Positions 45,901 to 54,746 of a stretch of DNA of 64,000 nucleotides are shown piece after piece; position 1 is the stretch's first letter; each line of letters begins with the position of its first letter. Made by a program: the position numbers and the translations under genes. The DNA comes from JAFGPL01 sp963781805 (GTDB taxonomy: Bacteria; Bacteroidota; Bacteroidia; Bacteroidales; UBA10428), in assembly GCA_963781805.1 (NCBI GenBank), contig CAWAHF010000004.1, forward strand, positions 1,302,001 through 1,366,000. The letters are read 5' to 3'. The notes below the pieces were generated by a model. That model was not told the DNA's origin. It made no database searches and worked only from the letters and a program-made list of their open reading frames with translations.

Positions 45901-48900
45901 TGTAATAGGTTTGGGACACAGAATGAATGCCACAACAGCAGGATTTACTATAGGAAGGCTTGAATTTAGTCATGATACCTCTGTAAACCATGGCTTTGAA
46001 GATATTCCGCGTGTACAAATTAATGGCAACTATACTTTTAATTTTGGAAAAGTGGTTGGTACCGGAATGTTTACCCAGTGGATAGGAACTACAAATAATC
46101 CGACAGTTACCGGTGATTTTGGAGACTTTGCAAACGAAAAGTACAGCTGGTATCTTTTTGTATCTGAAAATGATAATGTGACATTACCAACAACTCAATC
46201 TGTATTTCCTAATATTGCAATTGAAAATGGTGGGGGTGAACATTTAACTTTTACACAAGATATCCATATAAATTATAATTTAAATCCCAGAGGAACCTCT
46301 ATTCTCTTATTAAATAGTGGCACAAATGGAGATATTTATGTCGGAGGCAACTGCTATATTGGAGACTGGGGTGATGCAAAAATACAGTTTCCCTCAACAG
46401 GTACAGAGAGAACATTAACCATAATGGGTGACCTGGATTTTACATCCGAGGCTGCCGGATTTACTGCTACAAATTACCGAGAAATTCAGGTATTAAATAC
46501 AACACCTTCGAGTCTTGAACATAATCTTATTGTCGGTGGTGATATTATTCAGGGTGTAGGTATACTTGATTTGTATAATTCAGGTGCAACTGGTAACAAT
46601 GTTGTACTTAGACTTATTGGAGACGATAACGGAATCTTTTCCCGTTCAGGTACAGAAAATACCCAATTATATCGGATTGAACTCAATAAAACAGTTGGCA
46701 AATCTTTTCTATTTGATGATGATTTTACATTGAACGGGCCTACAACCGGTTATCCCAAGGCGCTGGAACTTATTAACGGTGATTTACTGATTGACGATGG
46801 CGATGTTGACATAACACTTTCAAGCGGAGGCGCTGATTTCAGAATTCCTTCAACAACCAGTCTTTCCATTAAGGGTGAAACAGGTAATCCTGCTTATTTA
46901 AGAATTTCAGGCAGCAGTACAGGATTATATCTTGATGGTACATTGACGTTAGAGGATGATGGTTATGCATATTTCAACGGTGGCACAGATAATTATATTA
47001 CTTACTCCTCATCAGGTAATGCTCAGATTGATATTTATAATAGCGAATTAAGAGTTGGTTCACAGATCAGAAGATCTCTTTATACTGAACAAGGTGTGTT
47101 AAAATTTCACCAGTTAGATGCCGGAAGTACTATTATGATTGGTACAACGGATGCTCCTGAAGGTTCCAGGGGTGTATTTGAAATTCTTAATTCCGGAAGT
47201 GAATTTACCCAGGTTGATAATGCCAATATAACCATTGCGCATCAACAAACAAACCCTTCAGTTGCATCGCTTTATCTTGATCCATCTACTGTTACTATTG
47301 GAACAGGAGCCGGTTTCACATTTGGTAACAGTTCTACCCTATCAAACCAGGTTATAGGCATTTATTCCATACCTGAATTGGAAAACATAACCGTTAATAA
47401 TTCCGGAGGAGGTTTTACAACAACGCTTACTCAGTGGACTGTTCCACTTACAATCAATGAAAATCTTACGATTCAGTCAGGTGCGATATTTGATGCCAAT
47501 GGCCTTGATTTAACAATCAACGGAGACTTCACTAATTCCGGAACATTTACTCCAAATTTGAATACCACATATTTCAGTGGTACATCAAACCAGACTATTA
47601 CCGGAACAACCACATTTTATAATCTCACAAAAACTTCAGCCGTTGATTTACAGCTTGATGCCGGTACTACAGATATAACTATTACCAATGAATTTGATGT
47701 TCAGGATGGCACGCTTAGTGATAACTCAAATGAAATATATATACAGGGAAATTGCAATTTTGACGGGATACATCAATATGGTGGTTCAGGAGATGGATTA
47801 ACATTTAATGGCAGCGCCGAACAGCAACTTACCGGAACAGGTACTTTTGGTAAAATTACAATCGATAATGCCAATGATGTCGTTGTACCATTAGGTTACA
47901 ATTTAACCATTGACTCGGCACTTAACCTGCAGAATGGGGTATTTAATATTGGCAAAAATTTGCTTACACTTTCGTTGGGAGCAGATATTGAGGGCGCTCC
48001 TTTCTCTGCTTCAAATATGATCCAAACCAACATTTCCTTTACTGACTATGGTGTGAAGAAAATATTGCCGGCAGGAGCATCCACTTTTGTATTCCCTATC
48101 GGTTCAGAAGGAAAATATACACCAGTCACGTTGAACATAACCGCTAATGGGAACAGTTCCGGAAGTATTACTGTTAAAGCTGCAGACGAAATGCATCCGA
48201 GTATACAGGAAGATAGTGAATCCCCATTTCCTGAAATAGTCGATGCGGATAATGTTTTGCAGTATCACTGGGTAATGAGAGCCAATGGTATCTCGGGATT
48301 TTCTGCGACTGTTAATATGAAATATGATCCTGCTGATGTTAAAGTTACAGCTCCTTACGATGTATATGATTATATCACTGCCAGATTGCTGAATGATGGT
48401 TCAGGCAACTGGAATAAATATGATGATGTTGATAAATTCGATGAAACAAACCAAATTTTAATTTTTGATTTTGCCGGGGTTGATGCTGCAGGAATAAGTG
48501 GAGATTATACAGCAGGAGTTGATGGCAGTACATTTCTTGGTGCGATCCCTGATCAGGTTCCTACTTATCAGACGAATAATTCTGGTACATGGATTACAGG
48601 TACAATCTGGACCCCAAATGTTTCTGGTGGACCAAGGGGTGCAATTACAATAATTAATTCCGGACACACCGTTACATCTTCATCAAATGGAATTTCTGCA
48701 TATACAACCGAGGTAAACGGAAATGTTTTGCTTAATAGTACATTTGCCCATCGATTCGGTGAGGTATCAGGCACAGGAAGAATATATACTGAACGGGAAG
48801 GAATTCCAGCCGGTTTTTATGATGACTTTTTTTCAGCAACAGGAGGAACCCTTGAATATGGTGGTACAACAAATTATGATATTCTTGGTGGAATTTCTAC

Positions 48901-51304
48901 TGTAAATAATCTTATTCTCAGTGGAACCGGCGAAAGAAGGTTTCCTAACAGCAATATACAACTAAACGGAGATCTTGAAATTAATGGAGGAGGCACTTTG
49001 GATGTTATTTGTTATGAAGATGCACAGATCGAAATCAAGGGCGATCTAATCAGGACAAGCGGTAACTTTGATGCTGCTGTTGGTACAGGTGCATCAATCG
49101 TTTTTTCATCGAATGTTAACCAAACCATTAATGGTAATTTCACCGGATCAAATACCCTTAACAGTATAGAAATCGATAATGTTAACGGAGTTAACTTATC
49201 CGGAAATGTAGCCATTGATGACCAATTAAACCTAACTACAGGTGCTGTTACTACAGGATCAAATACTTTTACACTTGGTTTGTCAGCAACAATATCACCT
49301 GCCTCAGGAAGCACATCAAGCTATATAAATGGTGGGTTAACAAAAGTTCTGACAGGAAGCAGCGATTTTACATATCCTGTCGGCAAAAACGGACAGCTGG
49401 GTGTGGCTCAACTGATTGGTGTAACAGGATATTCAGGTGCAGGCAACTGGTCTGTGGAATATTTTGCAAGCTCACCATCCAGCTATAATAATTATACAAG
49501 TCCAATCAACTATGTAAGCCATGTTGAATACTGGTCTGTTCAGGGACCTGCAGGTGGTGATGCCACTATGAAAATTATTCTGGACGGATCGAGTGATGTC
49601 GCAAATGCAATTTCAAGCCTTGCAGATCTTCGCTTTGTTGGTTGGAATGGTTCAAATTGGGTACAGGTTGGAGGTACTCCAACCGTAACAGGTACAGCTA
49701 CTTCCGGTACAATAACAACTGGATCATTAATCGATTTTGATACGTATCAATATATAACTCTTGGTTCAGTGCAGGCAATTACTCTTGGAACAGCTTCAAT
49801 AATAAGTGGTAATGCAACCATTTGCAGTGGCTTTTCTACCCAGATTGTGGTGTCATTAACCGGAACACCAAACTGGAGTTATACTTATACAGACGGATCA
49901 ACTCCTGTAAATAGAAATGGAATTACTACAACCTCTGATACTATAACCTTAAGTCCTTCTTCAACAACCACTTATTCTCTTACCGCTGTAAGTGATAATA
50001 CCGGTCCAGGCATTTTGGTAGGTATTACAAGCGTTGTTATTACTGTCAATTCATCACCCATAGCAACTTTGACAAATAATTCTACCAATGATTCTACTTG
50101 TGATGGTACATCAGTTATATTCACTGCCGGTGGAGGTACCAATTATAAATTTCATTTAAACAGCAGTTCAGTTCAAAATGGGGCAACAACAACTTTTATT
50201 ACAGCAACGCTGTCAGATCAGGATGAAGTATTTGTTGTAGTTACAGCAAGTAACGGATGCTGGGATACAAGCAGTACAACAACAATAACGGTACTCGATG
50301 CTCCGGCAGGAACCTTAACAAGCGACGATTTGGACAATACAGTCTGCTATGGTACTAATGTTACTTTTACAGCGACCGACGGAATAAATTATCGCTTTAT
50401 GATTGACGGTCTTACTGTGCAAAACAGTTCTACTGCAACATATGCAAATGCTACACTTTCAGACGGTAATATAGTTACAGTTGAAGTTACCAATCTTGAC
50501 GGTTGTTCTGTTACCTATGGCGGTATAACTATGGTTGTTCATTCATTGCCTTCTGTTGATCTCGGTTCTGACATAATTCTTTGTGTTGACTCATCAACTG
50601 TTCTGGATGCAGGTGTAGGAATGACAAACTATGCATGGAGTACTGCCGAAAGCACGCAGACAATTGCAGTCTCAGCAGTTGGAGAATACAGCGTGACTGT
50701 TGCAGATGTTAACAGTTGTGTTAACAGTGATACAATTCAGGTAGTTATTAATCCGATAAGTATATCCAGGATTATTACCAATGTTACCTGTAACGGAGAT
50801 GGAGATGGAGCAATTGATATCACTGTAACTGGAGGAAACACTCCAATTGCAGGATATTTATGGAGCAACGGCTTTACAACAGAAGATATCAGCGGTTTAT
50901 CGGGAGGCAGCTATACGGTGACTGTGACTGATGCACAGGGTTGTCCGCTGGACAGTACTTTTACCGTTACCGAACCGGCAGCTGTTGTCCCAACCATTAC
51001 AGGCTCCGATACCATTTGCCAGGAATCTATTAGTGTATATACCACGGAAGGCAGTATGAGCAATTATACCTGGGTGATAACTGATGTAGATCCCACTGCC
51101 GCCCATACTATTACTGCCGGAGGAGGCACTTCAGATAATACAATAACAATTAGTTGGGATGGATATGAAGATCATATGATTAGTGTAAATTATATTGATG
51201 GCAATGGATGTATGGCAACTTCACCAACCGAATTACCTGTTTGGGTATTTAAGTTGCCTGAGCCCGGTCCTGCTTATCATATTCCAAACGAAAATAATCC
51301 ATAA
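42953..51304 (+). CDS. Giant secreted repeat protein with SprB repeat and GPxYHIPN tail
   Basis: A 2783-residue surface protein. TTG is the only start upstream of the signal peptide, which ends near KTLA-V (residue 43). Three modules open with a GNW-type strand (SGNWDSAVIW near 50, SGDWHTKANW near 947, SGTWITGTIW near 1875), each followed by parallel-beta-helix-like sequence rich in GTxxNxG turns. After a YPVGKNGQ domain (about 2140-2275) come Ig/PKD-like domains, a canonical SprB repeat (about 2602-2675, with YLWSNGFTTEDISGLSGGSYT) and a terminal PKD-like domain. The last 15 residues are PEPGPAYHIPNENNP. No standard T9SS type A or B domain is present. It is probably an adhesin or matrix protein exported with the downstream partners. 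Confidence 0.88.
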   Translation: MNKISDLHAGLITRLFYRKTLRGLKYLLVLSAVLLFSSIKTLAVTWYTLASGNWDSAVIWTLDPAGMLVNNPGNYTPTTSPTSSSDMVVILSGRYVTVSTNNKTDSILTVYGSIDFTTTSGHSFDFIRGSGKIYLAEDNFPSGNATHFITKNQGEGTVIYYGATDTLTTARTFYNMEVKMDNATDILVLRADYSINNNLTLTTGIFQINDASTTALNLTVTGTTLVKSGTSFTVGSGNTVHSVEFKGNVTNNGTIDFANDAQYSCAASGAVKVIFSGASNNTLTCNGTTDFYRLFLEKGTDETYILSVISTNTANFRLFGPIAGAGCLDAGAAGWENLALVLHNGTLKLGSNINIPALGKNRSGTASPYEFHVPFGARLWINGADVATSDDGGGWRGFTLFGTLQISAGTFTNPANTGGITYFSNAGSPGRLIITGGEIYTTQLKQADASGMFSYIQSGGSLYINSLSDSRGSSAVFALPNADHTFEMSGGLVQINAVNTTSVNGIHILCDEGNYNVTGGTFEILLPTLDAANQNSFNIYSTVPLYNLTLTESANPNSQIFILQNELTVLNDLTIGANTVFDADGFDLSIGGDFIFENGATYTHGNNTTKFIGASNSEIQIENTASTAPLQFYNLEIDKYQYSNPTQFWDVELVSSGRTAGTVPLRVTNTMLLNRGSFNTSTFDMQMYGDSLEIVDGTITNGPSGKITLTGSSTQHTLKGAYAATNQSFGNIDLNNTNDMKLLSDIKVGNFTFSVNNGICNTDIYNIEITGTLSGYSSSRYFLTAGNSSDGGLTLHFTISGTYGANSLVQTFPVATSTGYTPGGIYIDGYTIPAPLTGWMRVTPVNSYHPASTSNPARVLNYYWVSEQSGFESIPAAEAYYRFIYVSNVANNLIEHALIDNEWIDASSNINNSPILEYKENTFGFVDGDFTAGQNGEFNNRRILYSRQSGDWHTKANWSLDPHGGAQNPLGGGDNLPQATDICVIGLGHRMNATTAGFTIGRLEFSHDTSVNHGFEDIPRVQINGNYTFNFGKVVGTGMFTQWIGTTNNPTVTGDFGDFANEKYSWYLFVSENDNVTLPTTQSVFPNIAIENGGGEHLTFTQDIHINYNLNPRGTSILLLNSGTNGDIYVGGNCYIGDWGDAKIQFPSTGTERTLTIMGDLDFTSEAAGFTATNYREIQVLNTTPSSLEHNLIVGGDIIQGVGILDLYNSGATGNNVVLRLIGDDNGIFSRSGTENTQLYRIELNKTVGKSFLFDDDFTLNGPTTGYPKALELINGDLLIDDGDVDITLSSGGADFRIPSTTSLSIKGETGNPAYLRISGSSTGLYLDGTLTLEDDGYAYFNGGTDNYITYSSSGNAQIDIYNSELRVGSQIRRSLYTEQGVLKFHQLDAGSTIMIGTTDAPEGSRGVFEILNSGSEFTQVDNANITIAHQQTNPSVASLYLDPSTVTIGTGAGFTFGNSSTLSNQVIGIYSIPELENITVNNSGGGFTTTLTQWTVPLTINENLTIQSGAIFDANGLDLTINGDFTNSGTFTPNLNTTYFSGTSNQTITGTTTFYNLTKTSAVDLQLDAGTTDITITNEFDVQDGTLSDNSNEIYIQGNCNFDGIHQYGGSGDGLTFNGSAEQQLTGTGTFGKITIDNANDVVVPLGYNLTIDSALNLQNGVFNIGKNLLTLSLGADIEGAPFSASNMIQTNISFTDYGVKKILPAGASTFVFPIGSEGKYTPVTLNITANGNSSGSITVKAADEMHPSIQEDSESPFPEIVDADNVLQYHWVMRANGISGFSATVNMKYDPADVKVTAPYDVYDYITARLLNDGSGNWNKYDDVDKFDETNQILIFDFAGVDAAGISGDYTAGVDGSTFLGAIPDQVPTYQTNNSGTWITGTIWTPNVSGGPRGAITIINSGHTVTSSSNGISAYTTEVNGNVLLNSTFAHRFGEVSGTGRIYTEREGIPAGFYDDFFSATGGTLEYGGTTNYDILGGISTVNNLILSGTGERRFPNSNIQLNGDLEINGGGTLDVICYEDAQIEIKGDLIRTSGNFDAAVGTGASIVFSSNVNQTINGNFTGSNTLNSIEIDNVNGVNLSGNVAIDDQLNLTTGAVTTGSNTFTLGLSATISPASGSTSSYINGGLTKVLTGSSDFTYPVGKNGQLGVAQLIGVTGYSGAGNWSVEYFASSPSSYNNYTSPINYVSHVEYWSVQGPAGGDATMKIILDGSSDVANAISSLADLRFVGWNGSNWVQVGGTPTVTGTATSGTITTGSLIDFDTYQYITLGSVQAITLGTASIISGNATICSGFSTQIVVSLTGTPNWSYTYTDGSTPVNRNGITTTSDTITLSPSSTTTYSLTAVSDNTGPGILVGITSVVITVNSSPIATLTNNSTNDSTCDGTSVIFTAGGGTNYKFHLNSSSVQNGATTTFITATLSDQDEVFVVVTASNGCWDTSSTTTITVLDAPAGTLTSDDLDNTVCYGTNVTFTATDGINYRFMIDGLTVQNSSTATYANATLSDGNIVTVEVTNLDGCSVTYGGITMVVHSLPSVDLGSDIILCVDSSTVLDAGVGMTNYAWSTAESTQTIAVSAVGEYSVTVADVNSCVNSDTIQVVINPISISRIITNVTCNGDGDGAIDITVTGGNTPIAGYLWSNGFTTEDISGLSGGSYTVTVTDAQGCPLDSTFTVTEPAAVVPTITGSDTICQESISVYTTEGSMSNYTWVITDVDPTAAHTITAGGGTSDNTITISWDGYEDHMISVNYIDGNGCMATSPTELPVWVFKLPEPGPAYHIPNENNP

Positions 51305-51349
51305 AGTACAGATACATTGATAAAAATCATAAACAACTTAATCAAAAAA

Positions 51350-51509
51350 ATGAAACTTAATTCAAATAAATACGATAAAGAAGGAGGTAAAAGAAAGAAT
51401 AGAGTGAAAAAAAAAAGCTAAGGCTAGGACTGAGAAAATATCAGTTGTAGAAGAGATAGCAGAAACAGAAAAGATTAAAAATAAAAATGTAATTATACAA
51501 ATAAAATAA
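51350..51509 (+). other. Possible small basic ORF interrupted at a 10-A run
   Basis: ATG 51350 opens a 23-residue Lys-rich frame ending at TAA 51419-51421, directly after a run of ten A. If the run were nine or twelve A, the frame would continue KAKARTEKISVVEEIAETEK and further to a TAA at 51507-51509, giving about 52 highly charged residues. It lies between two surface-protein genes. The alternatives are a sequencing error, slippage or a chance ORF; I do not recognise the sequence. Confidence 0.3.
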
Positions 51510-51582
51510 CAAATTGAATTTCGATAAATTATTAACAAATAAAAAAATGAATTGCTATTGTTTAATTTTAAATTTAATGATT

Positions 51583-52545
51583 ATGAAGAGAGGTAATTTA
51601 CTTAGAATGATTACAAGCATTGCGATAGCTCTGTTTGTAGCGAATGGTCTTTTTGCACAAGTTGAGAATACTGGAGATTATGAAGCAATTACCGGTGCAG
51701 CTACCGAAATTGACTCTGTAACGGTTGGAACAACAACCGGATTGTATGTTAAACCCGACGCTTACTTTCATCCGGGTTATGTTGCTCCTAATTGGACATT
51801 GACTACTGGTTTCACATGGTCATGGAATGTTCCTGCCGGACTTGGTGCAATCACTTTTTCAGCTGTTGACACAAACTATGTTGAGATTCAATGGAATGCA
51901 GCTTCTGTTGCTTCAACAAGTATTGTTGTTACTGAAACTGCACCTGCTGGTTTCGGTGGATGTTCAGGTGATACCAATGTATATGTACAAGTAATTGACA
52001 GTCCTACTGCAACATTTACTGCAGATAATCCCGGTACGATTATTGGCGCCAACCTGACTGTTTGTGAAGGAGATGCAAGACTTGCTGACGTTGTGCAGGC
52101 AACAATGACCGGTATAACCAGTCTGCAGTTGGAATGGACTTTGGAAATTGCAACCCTTGATGCTACAGCTGTAAAAGATGAATACTTTAATCTGGCTAAA
52201 GCTTCCCTCGGAGCAGTTCAGGCTTTTGCAATCAACAGAGCAGGCACACTTGCCAATCCGCAGGAAACAGGTATAAATGCCCTGACTTTTAACTTTAACA
52301 AGCCAACTGATGGTACGTATACCGCTATTCAACCTGCTGCATTGAAGAAATCAACAGTATATACCTATGTAATTAATGGTATAAATGACAGGATTTCGAG
52401 AAAATCTGATTATTTAACCAATGCTGCTGGTGCAGCTAATTTGTGGACTTGGTATGATACAACAGCCGAAACAATTACTATCAGGGTTAACCCGGCGCCT
52501 GTTACAGGACCTATTTATCATATACCTAATGACTGGCAGCCATAA
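51583..52545 (+). CDS. Secreted PKD-like protein with GPxYHIPN tail
   Basis: A 320-residue protein from the ATG at 51583. A TTG at 51514 would add 23 residues before a normal signal peptide and is not preferred. The signal peptide is MKRGNLLRMITSIAIALFVA with cleavage at LFA-Q (25/26). The first half is a PKD-like domain (FTWSWNVPAG, YVEIQWNAAS, SIVVTETAPAGFGGCSG). The second half (LTVCEGDARLADVVQATMTG, LQLEWTLEIA, YTYVINGINDRIS) is not recognised. The protein ends TGPIYHIPNDWQP, the same tail as its giant neighbour. It lies between the giant and the CHU_C/PorP pair. Its small size and simple build suggest a possible structural subunit; that is inference. Confidence 0.85.
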   Translation: MKRGNLLRMITSIAIALFVANGLFAQVENTGDYEAITGAATEIDSVTVGTTTGLYVKPDAYFHPGYVAPNWTLTTGFTWSWNVPAGLGAITFSAVDTNYVEIQWNAASVASTSIVVTETAPAGFGGCSGDTNVYVQVIDSPTATFTADNPGTIIGANLTVCEGDARLADVVQATMTGITSLQLEWTLEIATLDATAVKDEYFNLAKASLGAVQAFAINRAGTLANPQETGINALTFNFNKPTDGTYTAIQPAALKKSTVYTYVINGINDRISRKSDYLTNAAGAANLWTWYDTTAETITIRVNPAPVTGPIYHIPNDWQP

Positions 52546-52597
52546 TACTGATTTATTCTTAGATACTTTAACAGTATAAATAGACCATATAATTCCA

Positions 52598-53617
52598 TTG
52601 GCTACAAAATTTAATATAATTACCCTTATTCTCATGGCACTCATCCCTGTTGCCTTGCACGGACAAACTTTACCGTATGCCTGTGCAGGCGGCAGGGAAG
52701 CCTATGGGGTAACCGGTTATGACAACTCCACATTTATCTGGACGATAGAGGGAGGTGACATTGTAGAAGATTACAATGACACAGTTGTGGTCGAATGGAA
52801 TTGGAATGTAGGCACCCATCACCTCGAAGTAGTTGAGGTATCGGAATCAAATTGTATGGGAATTCCGGTGGATGCATCCTTAAGTGTGAATGCACCGGAA
52901 GTGGATATCGGAAACAGGCTTGAAGTTTGCGAGAATGATTACCTGACCATCGAACCGGAGTTTAGTTATATCAATCAGCTTTCATTTGACTGGTCCGATG
53001 GAAGCACCGGGAACAGTTTTGTTACCGACTCAGCCGGAATTGTATGGGTGAAAGCCACCGGAACAGACGGTTGTTATAATTACGACTCTGCCACGGTGTA
53101 TATAAATCCGCTACCCTTGGTGGATATTGGTCCTGATACGGCACTATGCGGGACATCAACCATTGATTTGGATGCAGGATTTTTTGCCTTATACAACTGG
53201 TCGACAGGAGAAATTAATAATCCTGTAACCGTTGGAGCATCCAATACACTTGCTGATACAATATCTGTTATGGTAACAGACTTTAAGGGTTGCAGATCAT
53301 CTGACACCCTTATTGTGTACCAGTGCGAGGTAAACAAATTCTTTGCAGACATGCCGAATACAATAATTGTCGGACATGGGAGTCCAAATGAAAAATGGAT
53401 ACTGGAGCATATCGATCTCTTTCCGGGAGCTGTTGTAGAAATATTTGACAGGTGGGGCAGATTGATTTATCATGTGGAGAATCCCGACCCGTTTGATGTT
53501 TGGGACGGTAGATCACAAGCCGGAAAGGAAATGCCAATGGATTCTTACTATTATGTAATTGATTTAAAATACAGGAATGCCAAACCACTTGTGGGGACAA
53601 TAAATGTAATCAGATAA
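52598..53617 (+). CDS. Small CHU_C-type (T9SS type B-like) surface protein
   Basis: A 339-residue secreted protein. TTG at 52598 gives a good signal peptide (MATKFNIITLILMALIPVAL, cleavage near HGQ); an internal ATG at codon 13 would leave a poorer one. A PKD-like domain (STFIWTIEGGDIVEDYND) is followed by two Ig-like segments (EVDIGNRLEVCENDYLTIEP; VDIGPDTALCGTSTIDLDAG). The C-terminal 95 residues form a divergent CHU_C domain (KFFADMPNTIIVGHGSPNEKW, VEIFDRWGRLIYHVENPDPF, VWDGRSQAGKEMPMDSYYYVI), lacking the usual FTPNxDGxND. Such proteins are typical partners of PorP/SprF, whose gene follows 21 bases later. Confidence 0.85.
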   Translation: MATKFNIITLILMALIPVALHGQTLPYACAGGREAYGVTGYDNSTFIWTIEGGDIVEDYNDTVVVEWNWNVGTHHLEVVEVSESNCMGIPVDASLSVNAPEVDIGNRLEVCENDYLTIEPEFSYINQLSFDWSDGSTGNSFVTDSAGIVWVKATGTDGCYNYDSATVYINPLPLVDIGPDTALCGTSTIDLDAGFFALYNWSTGEINNPVTVGASNTLADTISVMVTDFKGCRSSDTLIVYQCEVNKFFADMPNTIIVGHGSPNEKWILEHIDLFPGAVVEIFDRWGRLIYHVENPDPFDVWDGRSQAGKEMPMDSYYYVIDLKYRNAKPLVGTINVIR

Positions 53618-53622
53618 TTTTG
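53589..53622 (+). promoter_or_regulatory. Possible promoter of the PorP/SprF gene
   Basis: TTG (53589-53591), 23 bases, then TAATTTTG (53615-53622) fits TTG-N17-23-TAnnTTTG; a second -7-like octamer, TAGTTTTG, follows at once (53623-53630). A transcript from here would start near 53630-53640, which favours a translation start downstream of the GTG at 53639. Confidence 0.35.
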
Positions 53623-53638
53623 TAGTTTTGCCCTGCCG

Positions 53639-54730
53639 GTGGATTTAATAAATTTTGATTTGAATTTTATAATTAATAAAGAATTTTTGATAAAATTTAC
53701 CCAACATATAAGGAATTTGGCTATGGGGCCTGTTTTCATGCTGTTAATTCTTTTTTTCTTTAAGGATATAAAAGCACAGCAGTTGCCTATTTATAGTCAG
53801 TATATGTTGAATGGATTCCTGCTGAATCCGGCCATTGCCGGGCACGAAGGGTATACTGGTATAAATCTTACCGGTCGTGAACAATGGTTAGGATTGAAAG
53901 ATGCACCTGCTACCTATGCACTGAGCGCTCAAACCCGATTACTGAAAAACAGCTTTATCTCCAGAGGTGCGTCTATTAAGAGAAGGAGGAGGATTATGTC
54001 GCGAAGCGGTAAGGTTGGTATGGGAATATATGTATTCAGCGACTGGAACGGAGCGTTTAATCGCACGGGGGCACAATATACCTATAGTTACCATCTCACA
54101 TTCAGAAAATCCCAGTTATCCTTAGGAGCATCCCTTACAATGTATCAGTTTCGGATTGATAATGAAAAAATAAAACTATATACCGATGATGTTTTTTATA
54201 GCCAAATAGATAAATCAGCCATGATTCCGGATGCCAATTTTGGTGTTTATTATTCCGATCGGGCATTATATGCAGGATTTTCTGCACTGCAGCTATTTCA
54301 AAATACATTCAAACTGACGGACAATGGTGGAGCAGATTTTAAAATGGTACGGCATTATTTTGCAATGGCAGGGTATCGTTTTATGTTATCGGATAATATT
54401 TATATTGAACCTTCCTTCCTTTTAAAAACTACCGAACAATTTGTCTCTCAGCTTGACATAAATGCCAAATTGTATGTTAAAGAAGATTATTGGGGTGGGT
54501 TATCCTACCGAACGGGGGGCAGTTACAGTTTGGTTGAGGAATCACTCAGAGGCGGTGGTTCATCCATTATTATTATGGGTGGCGCAAGGTTTGACAAATT
54601 CTATTTTGGATATGCTTTTGATTATACGTTAAGCGCCATCTCAAAGTATAGTATTGGTTCTCATGAACTTATGCTGGGAATGAAATTTGGAGATAACGCA
54701 CGTAGATATCGCTGGTTGAACAGGTATTAA
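53639..54730 (+). CDS. PorP/SprF family type IX secretion membrane protein
   Basis: A 14-strand-type outer-membrane barrel protein of the PorP/SprF family; in Flavobacterium, SprF is required for surface display of the adhesin SprB. The family N terminus after the signal peptide is clear: AQQLPIYSQYMLNGFLLNPAIAG (the QYM-N-NPA-AG signature), then REQWLGLKDAPATYALSAQT. The rest alternates aromatic beta-strands (GVYYSDRALYAGFSALQLFQ; FYFGYAFDYTLSAISKYSIGSHELMLGM). The start is uncertain: GTG 53639 gives a long n-region, while TTG 53660 or ATG 53723 are possible. It follows the CHU_C gene closely and probably docks its substrate and perhaps the tailed proteins. Confidence 0.93.
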   Translation: MDLINFDLNFIINKEFLIKFTQHIRNLAMGPVFMLLILFFFKDIKAQQLPIYSQYMLNGFLLNPAIAGHEGYTGINLTGREQWLGLKDAPATYALSAQTRLLKNSFISRGASIKRRRRIMSRSGKVGMGIYVFSDWNGAFNRTGAQYTYSYHLTFRKSQLSLGASLTMYQFRIDNEKIKLYTDDVFYSQIDKSAMIPDANFGVYYSDRALYAGFSALQLFQNTFKLTDNGGADFKMVRHYFAMAGYRFMLSDNIYIEPSFLLKTTEQFVSQLDINAKLYVKEDYWGGLSYRTGGSYSLVEESLRGGGSSIIIMGGARFDKFYFGYAFDYTLSAISKYSIGSHELMLGMKFGDNARRYRWLNRY

Positions 54731-54746
54731 TATTCCACAGAAATTT

